From contig JARYIJ010000001.1 in the NCBI GenBank assembly GCA_029980465.1, positions 496,001-560,000 of the forward strand: 64,000 nucleotides of DNA, read 5' to 3'. Shown here piece after piece: positions 38,248-47,335 of this stretch. The position numbers and the translations under genes are program-made. Positions within the stretch are counted from its first letter, which is position 1. Every line of letters begins with the position of its first letter. Origin of the DNA: Pseudolabrys sp. Its GTDB lineage: Bacteria > Pseudomonadota > Alphaproteobacteria > Rhizobiales > Xanthobacteraceae. The notes beneath the pieces are model-generated. The model did no database searches, had not been told where the DNA came from, and saw nothing but the letters and a program-made list of their open reading frames with translations.

Positions 38248-39669
38248 TCAGACCGCCGGGATGATCTTGCCGGGATTCATGATGTCCTGCGGATCAAGCG
38301 CCCGCTTGATCGCCGCCATCGCCGCCAGCGCCGGCTTGCCGTACTCGGCCTCGAGATACTTCATCTTGCCCTGCCCGACGCCGTGCTCGCCGGTGCAGGT
38401 TCCGTCCATCGACAACGCGCGCTCGATCAGCCGCTGATTGAGCGCCTTGGCGCGCTTGACCTCGTCGGCGTCGGTCATGTCGACCAGCATGGTCAGATGG
38501 AAGTTGCCGTCGCCGACGTGGCCGACGATCGGCGCCACGATGCGGCTCTCGGCGATATCGGCCTGCGTCTGCGTGACGCACTCGGCCAGCCGCGAGATCG
38601 GCACGCAGACGTCGGTCGCGATCATCTGTGAGCCCGGCCGCAGCGCGAAGTTGGAGAACGCGGCGTGATGGCGCGCGTCCCACAATCGGGTGCGCTCCTC
38701 CTGCCGGGTGGTCCACTGGAACGGGCCGCCGCCGAACTCGGCCGCGATTTCGCCGAACCGCTCCGACTGCTCGGCGACCGAGGCCTCGGTGCCGTGGAAT
38801 TCGACGAACAGCATCGGCATTTCGGCGAGGCCGAGCTTGGAGTGCAGGTTGATCGCCCGCACCTGCAGCGCGTCGAGCAGTTCAATGCGCGCGATCGGAA
38901 TGCCGGTCTGAATGGTCTGGATCGCGGTGTTGCAGCAGGCCTCGACCGACGGAAACGGGCAGACGCCGCCCGAGATCGCCTCGGGAATGCCGGCCAGCCG
39001 CAGCGTCAGCTCGACGATGACGCCGAGCGTGCCCTCCGAGCCGACGATGAGCCGCGTCAGGTCGTAGCCCGCCGACGTCTTCTTGGCGCGATGCGCCGTC
39101 GTCATGATCTCGCCGCTGGCGAGCACGACTTTCAGCGCCAGCACATTGTCCTTCATCGTGCCGTAGCGCACGGCGTTGGTGCCGGAGGCGCGGGTCGCAG
39201 CCATGCCGCCGAGCGAGGCGTCGGCGCCGGGGTCGATCGGGAAGAACACGCCGCTCGAGCGCAGGTAATCGTTGAGCGCCTTGCGGGTGATGCCCGGCTG
39301 GATCACGCAGTCGAGGTCCTCGGCGTGCACCGCCAGCACTTTATTCATGTCGCGGAAATCGATGGAGACGCCGCCGCGCGGCGCATTGACGTGGCCCTCG
39401 AGCGACGAGCCTGTGCCGAAGGGGATGACCGGCGTGCCGTTGGCGGCGCAGATGCGCACGATCTGCTGCACGTCCTCGACCGACTGCGGAAACACCACGG
39501 CATCCGGCGGCTGGCTCGGCAGCCAGGTCACGGTATTGCCGTGCTGCTCGCGCACCGCGCGCGACGTCACGACGCGGTTGCCGAAGGCGGCGGCAAGGGC
39601 TTGCACGGTCTTTTCAACGCCGGCGCCACCCGTGGGGGCGGAACCCGGCTCTTTTACGTCAGCTTTCAT
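38248..39669 (-). CDS. FAD-linked oxidase, GlcD/D-lactate dehydrogenase-like
   Basis: 473 residues. FAD-binding type 2 domain: PDAVVFPQSVEDVQQIVRICAANGTPVIPFGTGSSLEGHV, GADASLGGMAATRASGTNAVRYGTM; C-terminal FAD oxidase domain with GHVGDGNFHLTMLVD and the ending CTGEHGVGQGKMKYL, which holds the metal/flavin-region His residues. The family oxidises D-lactate or glycolate. Start MKADV at 39669. The frame runs open upstream through the next gene but no start there fits better. Confidence 0.92.
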   Translation of the reverse strand: MKADVKEPGSAPTGGAGVEKTVQALAAAFGNRVVTSRAVREQHGNTVTWLPSQPPDAVVFPQSVEDVQQIVRICAANGTPVIPFGTGSSLEGHVNAPRGGVSIDFRDMNKVLAVHAEDLDCVIQPGITRKALNDYLRSSGVFFPIDPGADASLGGMAATRASGTNAVRYGTMKDNVLALKVVLASGEIMTTAHRAKKTSAGYDLTRLIVGSEGTLGVIVELTLRLAGIPEAISGGVCPFPSVEACCNTAIQTIQTGIPIARIELLDALQVRAINLHSKLGLAEMPMLFVEFHGTEASVAEQSERFGEIAAEFGGGPFQWTTRQEERTRLWDARHHAAFSNFALRPGSQMIATDVCVPISRLAECVTQTQADIAESRIVAPIVGHVGDGNFHLTMLVDMTDADEVKRAKALNQRLIERALSMDGTCTGEHGVGQGKMKYLEAEYGKPALAAMAAIKRALDPQDIMNPGKIIPAV

Positions 39670-39758
39670 CGTCTTCCCGAACAGGTTCAGAGGTGCGCGC
39701 ACGTTAGCAAAAGGACCGAGGGGACGGCAAAATCGTCTCTTGCCAGCCCCTCTCCCGC

Positions 39759-40529
39759 TCAAGATTTGCGGAACGGCAGCAGCATGCCGACCCGCTCGCG
39801 ATAGCGGCGATAGTCGTCCCCGAATTGCGTAACGAGGTCCCGTTCCTCCAGCGCAATCCCTACGAAAATATAGGCGGTCGTTACTGCGGCAAAAAGGAGG
39901 TGACCGGCGGTCATAACCGGCGTCGACCAGAAGGCGATGATGAAACCGAGATAGATTGGATGACGTACCGCTTTGTAGAGAAGCGGCGTCTTGAAGACCG
40001 GTGGAGTCATGCCGCGGCCACGCAGATTGTTGGCAACCTGATGCAGCCCGAACAGCTCGAAATGGTTGATCAGGAACGTACTGAACAGCACCAGGAACCA
40101 GCCGACAAACGAGAATCCCGTCAGCCCGGCCACCAGCGGCGGACTGGTAACGCGCCAGACAACCTGCGGAATCGGCCGCCACTGCCACAGCAGCAACATC
40201 AAGGCGAGAGTCGCGAACAGCACATAAGTGCTGCGCTCGACCGGCGGCGGCGCGAAACGCGTCCACCAGCGCTTGAAACCCCGTCGCGCCATGACACTGT
40301 GCTGAACTGCGAATATCGACATCAGCGCCAGATCGATGACGAGCGCCGTTATGGCGGGAGTCTGCGGGCCGGTATCGATCGTCTTCGGCGCGACGAGGCC
40401 CGATACGAAACCGATGACATACAGAAACGTCACGAAAAAGAGAGCATAGACAGCGATGCCATAGAGCAGCGCGACAAGCCGGCCGAGCATTGTCCCGGCC
40501 GTGCGGCGGTCTTGCACAAGATGTGTCAT
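39759..40529 (-). CDS. MddA-like methanethiol S-methyltransferase (NnrU/ICMT fold)
   Basis: 256 residues with about six membrane segments. QHSVMARRGFKRWWTRFAPPPVERSTYVLFATLALMLLLWQWRPIP and the C-terminal block KAVRHPIYLGFIIAFWSTP ... FVGIALEERDLVTQFGDDY are the signatures of MddA-type methyltransferases, which make dimethyl sulfide from methanethiol. The closest relatives are in rhizobia. The substrate call is from family knowledge. Lies 90 bp from the FAD oxidase, same strand. Confidence 0.83.
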   Translation of the reverse strand: MTHLVQDRRTAGTMLGRLVALLYGIAVYALFFVTFLYVIGFVSGLVAPKTIDTGPQTPAITALVIDLALMSIFAVQHSVMARRGFKRWWTRFAPPPVERSTYVLFATLALMLLLWQWRPIPQVVWRVTSPPLVAGLTGFSFVGWFLVLFSTFLINHFELFGLHQVANNLRGRGMTPPVFKTPLLYKAVRHPIYLGFIIAFWSTPVMTAGHLLFAAVTTAYIFVGIALEERDLVTQFGDDYRRYRERVGMLLPFRKS

Positions 40530-40690
40530 GACGACGTCCTCCTGATGGACGAATCTGGATGCACGTCCGCAGCCCCCGGCGCTTTGAGCCGCGCTTGATT
40601 TGCCCTTGAGAACCGCTTGATTTGCTGCCGCCTTTTGACGGCGGCGGCTCCGCGCTACACTCGAACGAAGGCAACCTTTCCAGGTGCAAG

Positions 40691-41878
40691 GTGCTGTTTT
40701 TCTTCAACGATTATGCTCTGGACACCGACCGCCGCGAGCTCCGTGCCGCCGGCAGGCTCGTGGCGCTGGAGCCGCAGGTGTTCGACCTCCTCGTCCATCT
40801 GCTGGAGAACAGCGGCCGCGTCGTCAGCAAGGACGATCTCATCGCGTCGGTCTGGAAAGGCCGCATCGTTTCCGACTCGACGCTGGACAGCCGCATCAAC
40901 GCCGCGCGCAAGGCGGTCGGCGACAGCGGCGGCGCGCAGAGGCTCATCCGCACCATCCCGCGCAAGGGGTTCCGCTTTATCGGCGAGGTTCGGCGCGGGG
41001 AAGAGCCGGCCGAGGTCGGCACAATTCGCCCGCCGATCGCCGACAAGCAGCGAATCTCGTTTTGTCACAGCGATCGCGGCGTCAACATCGCCTACGCGAC
41101 GGTCGGCAGCGGCCCGGCGCTGCTGAAAGCGGCCAACTGGCTCAACCATCTCGAATACGATTGGGATAGTCCGCTATGGTCGCCGCTGCTGCGGCATCTC
41201 GCCGGACACGCGCAGCTCATCCGCTATGACTCACGGGCCAACGGCTTGTCAGACAAGGCTGTTGACGACATCTCCTTTTCCGCCTTCACCCGCGACTTCG
41301 ACGCCGTCGCCGACGCGACTGGCATCGGCCGTTTTGCCATCCTTGGCATGTCCCAGGGCGCCGCCATCGCGATCGATTATGCCGTGCGCCATCCCGAGCG
41401 CGTGATGAAGTTGATCCTTCACGGCGCCTATGCCCAGGGCCGCAACAAATGCGGCTCCGTCGAGGAGCGGGAAAAGGCCGAGACGTTCCTCGGTTTGCTG
41501 CGGCATGGCTGGGGCGATCCGCATTCGGCCTTCATGCGCGCGTTCGCCTCCCTTTTCATTCCCAACGGATCACCGGAACAGATTCGCTGGTTCGCCGAGC
41601 TTCAACGCGTGACCACGACCGCCGATAATGCTGCCCGTATCCGGCGCGCCTGCGACGACATCGACGTGCTGGACCTGCTGCCGAGGGTGACCGCGCCGAC
41701 TATCGTCCTGCATTGCCGTCACGACAACGTCGTCCCGCTGGAGCAAGGCCGCCTGATCGCCGCGGCGATCCCCAACGCGCGGCTTGTTACGCTCGAAAGC
41801 GAGAACCACGTGCCGTTGCCAGGTGAGCCGGCCTTCGACACATTCCTCGCCGAGATCGAATCGTTCCTCGGCGCCTGA
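40691..41878 (+). CDS. Winged-helix DNA-binding domain fused to alpha/beta hydrolase
   Basis: About 395 residues from GTG 40691 (VLFFFNDYALDTDRREL); TTG 40622 would add 23. Residues 1-100 form an OmpR/CadC-like winged helix (LEPQVFDLLVHLLENSGRVVSKDDLI, TLDSRINAARKAVGD, RTIPRKGFRFIGEV). Residues 125-395 are an alpha/beta hydrolase with nucleophile elbow GMSQGAA, and Asp and His near HCRHDNVVPLEQ and SENHVPLPGEP. No receiver domain. This is a one-component regulator that may hydrolyse its own effector. The thioesterase gene starts 4 bp after its stop. Confidence 0.88.
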   Translation: MLFFFNDYALDTDRRELRAAGRLVALEPQVFDLLVHLLENSGRVVSKDDLIASVWKGRIVSDSTLDSRINAARKAVGDSGGAQRLIRTIPRKGFRFIGEVRRGEEPAEVGTIRPPIADKQRISFCHSDRGVNIAYATVGSGPALLKAANWLNHLEYDWDSPLWSPLLRHLAGHAQLIRYDSRANGLSDKAVDDISFSAFTRDFDAVADATGIGRFAILGMSQGAAIAIDYAVRHPERVMKLILHGAYAQGRNKCGSVEEREKAETFLGLLRHGWGDPHSAFMRAFASLFIPNGSPEQIRWFAELQRVTTTADNAARIRRACDDIDVLDLLPRVTAPTIVLHCRHDNVVPLEQGRLIAAAIPNARLVTLESENHVPLPGEPAFDTFLAEIESFLGA

Positions 41879-41882
41879 ACTC

Positions 41883-42380
41883 ATGAGCGAAATCCCCGCC
41901 CCCGTCCTGTCCTCCGTGATGACCGTCGAGCCGCAATGGATCGACTACAACGGCCACCTCAACATGGCCTATTACAATGTGCTGTTCGACCGGGCCGTCG
42001 ACGAGGTCTACGAGCTGCTCGGCATCGGGCCGACCTATCTCAAGCGCAGCGCCCACTCGACCATGACCGCCGAGGTTCATGTCCGCTACCTGCGCGAGAT
42101 TCATGTCGATACGCCGGTGCGTGTCCGTTTCCAGTTGCTCGATTACGACGCCAAGCGGATGCACTATTTCGAGGAGCTCGTTCACGCCGACGAAGGCTGG
42201 CTGTCGGCGACATCCGAGAACATGACGCTGCATGTCGACATGACGGCAAAGAAAGTCGCACCATGGCCGGCCGACGTCATGGCACGGTTCGCGGCGATGA
42301 AGGACGCGCATGCGCGGCTGCCGGTCCCGGAAGGAGCCGGCCGCCGAATCGCGATGACGAAAAAGAACGGACTCCGCTAA
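41883..42380 (+). CDS. Hot-dog-fold thioesterase (4HBT-like)
   Basis: 165 residues starting MSEIPAPVLSSVMTVEPQW. IDYNGHLNMAYYNVLFDRAVDEV carries the conserved DxNGHxNxxxY pattern (catalytic Asp region) of 4-hydroxybenzoyl-CoA-type thioesterases; RVRFQLLDYDAKRMHYFEEL follows. It likely hydrolyses an acyl-CoA; relatives act on carnitine-derived CoA esters. Four bp after the hydrolase fusion gene, so an operon is likely. Converges on ndvA, with 1 bp between the stops. Confidence 0.88.
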   Translation: MSEIPAPVLSSVMTVEPQWIDYNGHLNMAYYNVLFDRAVDEVYELLGIGPTYLKRSAHSTMTAEVHVRYLREIHVDTPVRVRFQLLDYDAKRMHYFEELVHADEGWLSATSENMTLHVDMTAKKVAPWPADVMARFAAMKDAHARLPVPEGAGRRIAMTKKNGLR

Positions 42381-42381
42381 A

Positions 42382-44139
42382 TCAGTTCGTGCCCAACACA
42401 GGCGTGAGAAACTGCGCCCGCGCCAGTTCGGCAAAAGTGCCGCCCCGGTTCACAAGCTGATCGAAGGTGCCGGTTTCAACGATCCGGCCCTGCTCGAACA
42501 CGAGGATGCGCGAAGCCCTGCGAACCGTGGCCAAACGATGGGCGATGACGAAGGTTGTCCGCCCCTTCATCACCTCGTCGAGCGCCGCCATCAGTAAGGT
42601 CTCGGTTGTCGCGTCGAGCGCGCTGGTCGCTTCGTCGAGAATGAGGATCGGCGGGTTTTTCAGGATTGCGCGCGCGATCGATAGGCGCTGGCGCTCGCCG
42701 CCCGAGAGCTGACGACCGCGCTCGCCGACCCTCGCCTCGAAGCCATCGGGCGCGCGCTCGATGAAATCGAGCGCCTGCGCCCGGGTGGCGGCCTGTCTCA
42801 TTTCATCCAGCGTCGCATCCGGCTTGCCGACCCGCAAATTGTCGGCGATGGAGCGGTTGAACAGCAAGCCTTCCTGGAACACGACGCCGATCTGGCCGCG
42901 TAGCGACGCGATCCTGACATCGCGGATGTCGGTGCCGTCGACGGTGATCGCGCCGTGTTGCGGATCGAAGGCGCGATAGAGCAACGCCAGCGCCGTGCTC
43001 TTGCCGGCGCCGGTCGGGCCGACGAGCGCGACGACCTCGCCCGGCTCGGCGATAAAATTAAGATGCTCGACCGCCGGCCGGCGGTCATCGTAGTGAAACG
43101 TCACGTCCCGGAATTCGACCCGGCCGCGCACGTGAGACAGCGCCCTGGCGCCGCGCTTGTCCCGGATCGCCGGCACGGTGTCGAGCACGGCGAAGAATTC
43201 GCGCAATCGCGGCGCTTCCATGAAGACGCGGTTGACGAAGTTGACCGTACCCTGCAGACGGTCGATCAGCAGCGTCGCGAAACTCATGAAGGTGACGATC
43301 TCGCCGATCGTGGCGAGGCCCTGCCCGTTCAGCCATGCGCCGAGCGCGATGATGGCGAGAATGGTCAGCGTGGTCGACGCCCGCGTCAGCACCGAGACGA
43401 CCGCCCACCACGACAGCACCGGGATTTGCGCCGCGAGTAGCTTGTCGATCACGGTGCGTAGGCCGCGCACCTCGGCGTCGATGCGTGCGAAGCTGTGCAC
43501 CAGTGCGACGTTGCCGAGCGTGTCGGACGCGCGTTCGGCCAGTTCGGAATAGCGGTCCTCGACCAGCGACTGCAGATGCTCGGTCTTGCGCATCACAAAG
43601 GTTGTCAATCCCGCGAACACGGCGCAGAGCGCGATGAGCAGTAGCGACAGCCGCCAGTTCATCACGAGCGACAGCGGCAGCAGCACGAAGAATGAGACGA
43701 AGCCGGCGAGGTGGTCGCGGAAGAAGCCGATCCACAGGCCCCACAGCGAGTCCGTGCCCTGCAGCATCACCTTGAGCAGGCGGCCGGAATGCGTGGCGCC
43801 GTGGTAGGACAGCGGCAGCGTCAGCACGTGCTCGAAATATTCGGCGAGCACGCTCTGGCGGCGGCGGTGCGCCAGCTTGTCGGCGTAGAGCGCGACGAGC
43901 GTGCCGCACAGGATCGTGAACAGCGCGAAGCCGAGCCAGAGCAGCAGCAGCGTGGCGAGGCGCGATGCGTCGGGGCGGCCGTCGCCGCGGGTCAGGGTGT
44001 CGACGACCTTGCCGAACAGCACCGGCTCGGCGAATTGGGCGGCGGCGAGCGCGATGTTGGCGAGCGCGAGCGTCCAGGCCAAAGCGGCGTTCGGCTTGAG
44101 TAAGCCGAGGACACGGATATATAGCCCGAGCATCGACAC
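42382..44139 (-). CDS. ndvA: Cyclic beta-1,2-glucan exporter, NdvA/ChvA type
   Basis: 585 residues. N-terminal six-helix ABC membrane domain ([13 protein letters not shown] ... [33 protein letters not shown]) then an ATPase: Walker [16 protein letters not shown], signature [16 protein letters not shown], Walker [15 protein letters not shown], switch [12 protein letters not shown]. The glucan exporter family moves periplasmic cyclic glucans needed for osmoadaptation and plant interaction. Assignment to NdvA rests on the N-terminal motif and overall length; other lipid exporters share the fold. Divergent from uvrD. Confidence 0.87.
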   Translation of the reverse strand: MSMLGLYIRVLGLLKPNAALAWTLALANIALAAAQFAEPVLFGKVVDTLTRGDGRPDASRLATLLLLWLGFALFTILCGTLVALYADKLAHRRRQSVLAEYFEHVLTLPLSYHGATHSGRLLKVMLQGTDSLWGLWIGFFRDHLAGFVSFFVLLPLSLVMNWRLSLLLIALCAVFAGLTTFVMRKTEHLQSLVEDRYSELAERASDTLGNVALVHSFARIDAEVRGLRTVIDKLLAAQIPVLSWWAVVSVLTRASTTLTILAIIALGAWLNGQGLATIGEIVTFMSFATLLIDRLQGTVNFVNRVFMEAPRLREFFAVLDTVPAIRDKRGARALSHVRGRVEFRDVTFHYDDRRPAVEHLNFIAEPGEVVALVGPTGAGKSTALALLYRAFDPQHGAITVDGTDIRDVRIASLRGQIGVVFQEGLLFNRSIADNLRVGKPDATLDEMRQAATRAQALDFIERAPDGFEARVGERGRQLSGGERQRLSIARAILKNPPILILDEATSALDATTETLLMAALDEVMKGRTTFVIAHRLATVRRASRILVFEQGRIVETGTFDQLVNRGGTFAELARAQFLTPVLGTN

Positions 44140-44271
44140 ACACCTGTGACCCGCGCCGGACGCTGGACCGGCCGTAATCGCTTGTAAAGCCGGGATAATT
44201 CGCGGCCTGCCTCTCGAATTGGCGGCGGCGCGATGCCATCTTCAGGCTCGAGGAATCAGACTTCTAAGAGC

Positions 44272-47265
44272 ATGGCCGAGCCGAAACGACAGCTTGACGC
44301 TCCGATGCCGCCGCGCACCGCCGGCATCGCCGCGCGTGCGCTCGGCGCCCGTTCCGCAAGCTATCTCAATGACTTGAACCCCGAGCAACGCCAGGCCGTC
44401 GAGACGCTCGACGGGCCGGTGCTCGTGCTCGCGGGCGCCGGAACCGGCAAGACCCGGGTGCTGACGACCCGCATCGCCCACATCCTGAACATGGGCCGCG
44501 CCCGCCCGAACGAGATCCTTGCCGTCACTTTCACCAACAAGGCAGCGCGCGAGATGAAGGAGCGCGTCGGCCACATGGTCGGCCAGGTGATCGAGGGCAT
44601 GCCGTGGATGGGCACGTTCCACTCGATCGGCGTGAAAATCCTGAGACGACACGCCGAGCTGGTTGGATTGAAGTCGAACTTCACGATCCTCGACACCGAC
44701 GATCAAATTCGGCTGATCAAACAGCTCCTGGAAGTGGAGAAGCTCGACGACAAGCGCTGGCCTGCTCGGGTCTTCGCCGGCCTGCTCGACGGCTGGAAGA
44801 ACCGCGGCCTGACGCCCGACAATGTTCCGGCCGGCGAGGCGGCGAGCTTCGGCAACGGCAAGGGCAAGAAGCTCTATGTCGCTTACCAGGAGCGGCTCAA
44901 GACGCTCAACGCCGCCGACTTCGGCGACCTGCTGCTTGAATGCATCCGCCTGTTCCGCGAGCACGCGCCGGTGCTGGCCGGCTTCCAGCGCCGCTTCAAA
45001 TACATCCTGGTCGACGAGTACCAGGACACCAACGTCGCGCAATATCTGTGGCTGCGGCTCCTGTCGCAGGAGCCGGTGGCGGCGGCGCCCGCCTCATCGC
45101 GCACGGGCCTCGCCCTTCGAGACGCCGGCGTTCCGCCGGCTCCTCAGGGTGAGGAGTTGGAGAACGATCCGTTCGTTGCATTCGAGGAAGACGCCTCCCC
45201 TCATCCTGAGGAGGCGCAAAGCGCCGTCTCGAAGGATGAGGCCGTAGACGATAGCGGCCTCGGTGACTCGTTCGACGCGCCTCGGCAGATGGGCGGTGAG
45301 GTCGATCCGTTTGCAACGCCGTCTCCCTCGGCGTCATTGCCGGGCTTGACCCGGCAATCCATGCCGCCAGCGCAACATGGATCACCGGGTCACGACGCTT
45401 CGCGTCGGCCCGGTGATGACAGCGTGGTGAACGGGGAACGGCAAAGCGTCCACCGCAAGAACATCTGCTGCGTCGGCGACGACGACCAGTCGATCTACGG
45501 CTGGCGCGGCGCCGAGGTCGACAACATCCTGCGCTTCGAGCACGACTTCCCCGGCGCCACCGTGATCCGCCTCGAGCGCAACTACCGCTCGACAGGCCAC
45601 ATCCTCGCCGCCGCCTCGCATCTCATCGCCCACAACGAAGGCCGCCTCGGCAAGACATTGCGTACCGAGGACGAGCCCGGCGAAAAGGTCCACGTCACCG
45701 CCTGCTGGGACTCCGAGGAAGAGGCCCGCGCCGTCGGCGAGGAGATCGAGCAGCTCCAGCGCGACGCGCGCGAGGCCGGCCAGGAGGACGACGTGCTCGA
45801 CGAGATCGCCATCCTGGTGCGCGCCTCGTTCCAGATGCGCGAGTTCGAGGACCGCTTCGTCACGCTCGGCCTGCCCTACCGCGTCATCGGCGGGCCTCGT
45901 TTCTACGAGCGCATGGAGATCCGCGACGCGCTCGCCTATCTGCGCGTCATCGCGCAGCCGGCCGACGACCTCGCCTTCGAGCGCATCGTCAACGTGCCCA
46001 AGCGCGGGCTCGGCGACGCCGCCGTGCAGATGCTGCACGACTACGCCCGCAAGAAGAAAATCCCGCTCACCGAGGTCGCGGCGCAGATCGTCGCCACCGA
46101 CGAGATGAAGCCGAAACCGCGCAACGCGCTGCGCGACCTGATGGCGGCATTCGAGCGCTGGCGCAAGCAGAAGGACACGCTTCCGCACACCGAGCTGGCC
46201 GAGATCGTGCTCGACGAGTCGGGCTACACCGGCATGTGGCAGAAGGACCGCAGCGCCGACGCCGCCGGCCGCCTCGACAATCTCAAGGAGCTGGTGCGCT
46301 CCATGGAGGAGTTCGAGAACCTCAACGGCTTCCTCGAGCACATCTCGCTGGTGATGGATACCGAGAGCGCGGCGGAGGACGCGGTCAGCCTCATGACGTT
46401 GCATTCCGCCAAGGGGCTCGAATTCGACACCGTGTTCCTGCCCGGCTGGGAGGAAGGTGTGTTCCCGAACCAGCGCGCGCTCGACGAGCAGGGTCGCGCC
46501 GGGCTCGAGGAGGAGCGCCGCCTCGCCCATGTCGGCCTGACGCGCGCGCGCAAGCGCGCCCGCATCTATTTCGCCAGCAACCGGCGCATCCACGGGATGT
46601 GGACCTCGACCGTGCCGTCGCGCTTCCTCGACGAGTTGCCGGAGGCCGACGTCGAGGTAAAGGAAGCGCAAGGCGGTGCCGGCGGCTTCGGCATGTCCGG
46701 CTACGGCGCGGGTGGCTACGGCCGCAGCCGCTTCGACGACATGGCGTTCGGCTCGAACTATGCGACGCCGGGCTGGCAGCGGGCCCAGGCGCGGAAAGCG
46801 CGCGGCGAGGATGAGGACGGTTTCGACGAAACCGGCGCGCCACGGCCGCGGCGCGGCTACGGCGCTGGCAGCGCACCACGTTCGGGACGTGGGGGCCGCA
46901 GGTCCGAATTGAGCGAACCGGGCCAACTTACCTACGAGCCCGACCCCGACGCCGGCACCTACGATTCAACGGATCGCGCGGATTATTCCGACAACACATC
47001 TTCACCCTCCCCCTTGCGGGGAGGGTCGGCCGGCAAAGCCGGCCGGGGTGGGGGTCGAGCAAAACGAAGAACCCCGCTGACCATCGAAGGCGAGTTGGTG
47101 GCGAAATCGACCGGCACGGTGTCGGGCTTCGCGGTCGGCGACCGCGTGTTTCACCAGAAATTCGGCAACGGCAACGTCACGCTGGTGGACGGCAACAAGC
47201 TGACGATCCGCTTCGACAAGGCCGGCGAGAAGCGCGTAGTGGATAGCTTTGTGGAGCGGATGTGA
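44272..47265 (+). CDS. uvrD: UvrD/PcrA DNA helicase with repeat-derived insertions
   Basis: About 997 residues from ATG 44272 (44233 is an alternative). Helicase motifs: I VLAGAGTGKTRVL, Ia AVTFTNKAAREMKERVG, II LVDEYQDTN, III GDDDQSIYGWRGAEVDNIL, IV/V SLMTLHSAKGLEFDTVFLPG, VI RLAHVGLTRARKRARIYF. Tudor-like C-terminus (GDRVFHQKFGNGNV). Two segments are not helicase: residues around 270-390 between QYLWLRLLS and KNICCVGD, and a short block near 910-930 (SPSPLRGGSAGKAGRGGG). Both match intergenic repeats. Unwinds DNA in mismatch and excision repair. Confidence 0.94.
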   Translation: MAEPKRQLDAPMPPRTAGIAARALGARSASYLNDLNPEQRQAVETLDGPVLVLAGAGTGKTRVLTTRIAHILNMGRARPNEILAVTFTNKAAREMKERVGHMVGQVIEGMPWMGTFHSIGVKILRRHAELVGLKSNFTILDTDDQIRLIKQLLEVEKLDDKRWPARVFAGLLDGWKNRGLTPDNVPAGEAASFGNGKGKKLYVAYQERLKTLNAADFGDLLLECIRLFREHAPVLAGFQRRFKYILVDEYQDTNVAQYLWLRLLSQEPVAAAPASSRTGLALRDAGVPPAPQGEELENDPFVAFEEDASPHPEEAQSAVSKDEAVDDSGLGDSFDAPRQMGGEVDPFATPSPSASLPGLTRQSMPPAQHGSPGHDASRRPGDDSVVNGERQSVHRKNICCVGDDDQSIYGWRGAEVDNILRFEHDFPGATVIRLERNYRSTGHILAAASHLIAHNEGRLGKTLRTEDEPGEKVHVTACWDSEEEARAVGEEIEQLQRDAREAGQEDDVLDEIAILVRASFQMREFEDRFVTLGLPYRVIGGPRFYERMEIRDALAYLRVIAQPADDLAFERIVNVPKRGLGDAAVQMLHDYARKKKIPLTEVAAQIVATDEMKPKPRNALRDLMAAFERWRKQKDTLPHTELAEIVLDESGYTGMWQKDRSADAAGRLDNLKELVRSMEEFENLNGFLEHISLVMDTESAAEDAVSLMTLHSAKGLEFDTVFLPGWEEGVFPNQRALDEQGRAGLEEERRLAHVGLTRARKRARIYFASNRRIHGMWTSTVPSRFLDELPEADVEVKEAQGGAGGFGMSGYGAGGYGRSRFDDMAFGSNYATPGWQRAQARKARGEDEDGFDETGAPRPRRGYGAGSAPRSGRGGRRSELSEPGQLTYEPDPDAGTYDSTDRADYSDNTSSPSPLRGGSAGKAGRGGGRAKRRTPLTIEGELVAKSTGTVSGFAVGDRVFHQKFGNGNVTLVDGNKLTIRFDKAGEKRVVDSFVERM
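45092..45241 (+). repeat. Intergenic repeat elements inside uvrD, part 1
   Basis: Two palindromic units are translated in frame: 45092-45155 (CCTCATCGCGC to GGGTGAGGAG) and 45199-45241 (CCCTCATCCTGAGGAGGCGC to GTCTCGAAGGATGAGG). The sequence type CCTCATCCTGAGG...GAAGGATGAGG is a familiar rhizobial intergenic palindrome. Codon use is that of translated repeat. Confidence 0.7.
45333..45420 (+). repeat. Palindromic repeat inside uvrD, part 2
   Basis: GTCATTGCCGGGCTTGACCC ... CCGGTGATGAC, translated as SLPGLTRQSMPP. Same family layout as the intergenic copies at 51689-51775 and 63762-63853 (TCATxxCCGGxxTTGxxCCGGxxATCCA...CCGGxxATGAC). Confidence 0.75.
47003..47053 (+). repeat. GC-rich repeat inside the C-terminal part of uvrD
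   Basis: CACCCTCCCCCTTGCGGGGA ... CCGGCCGGGGTGGGGG, translated as SPSPLRGGSAGKAGRGGG. It contains nested inverted repeats (GGCCGGC/GCCGGCC; CCCTCCCC/GGGGAGGG) typical of intergenic repeats in this genus group. Found in frame, with no stop. Confidence 0.65.
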
Positions 47266-47335
47266 TTTGGCTCAGTTGTAGACGGGACAAAAAACTTATC
47301 GTTCGGGCCATTATACCTCTACCAAAAATAGTCTA

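Noticed and set aside
38248..40707. 819-residue minus-strand frame joining the FAD oxidase with upstream sequence
   Set aside because: The upstream part is out of frame with the MddA-like gene and not protein-like; the oxidase starts at 39669.
45382..46926. 514-residue minus-strand frame opposite uvrD
   Set aside because: Shadow frame with no domain pattern; helicase motifs are on the plus strand.
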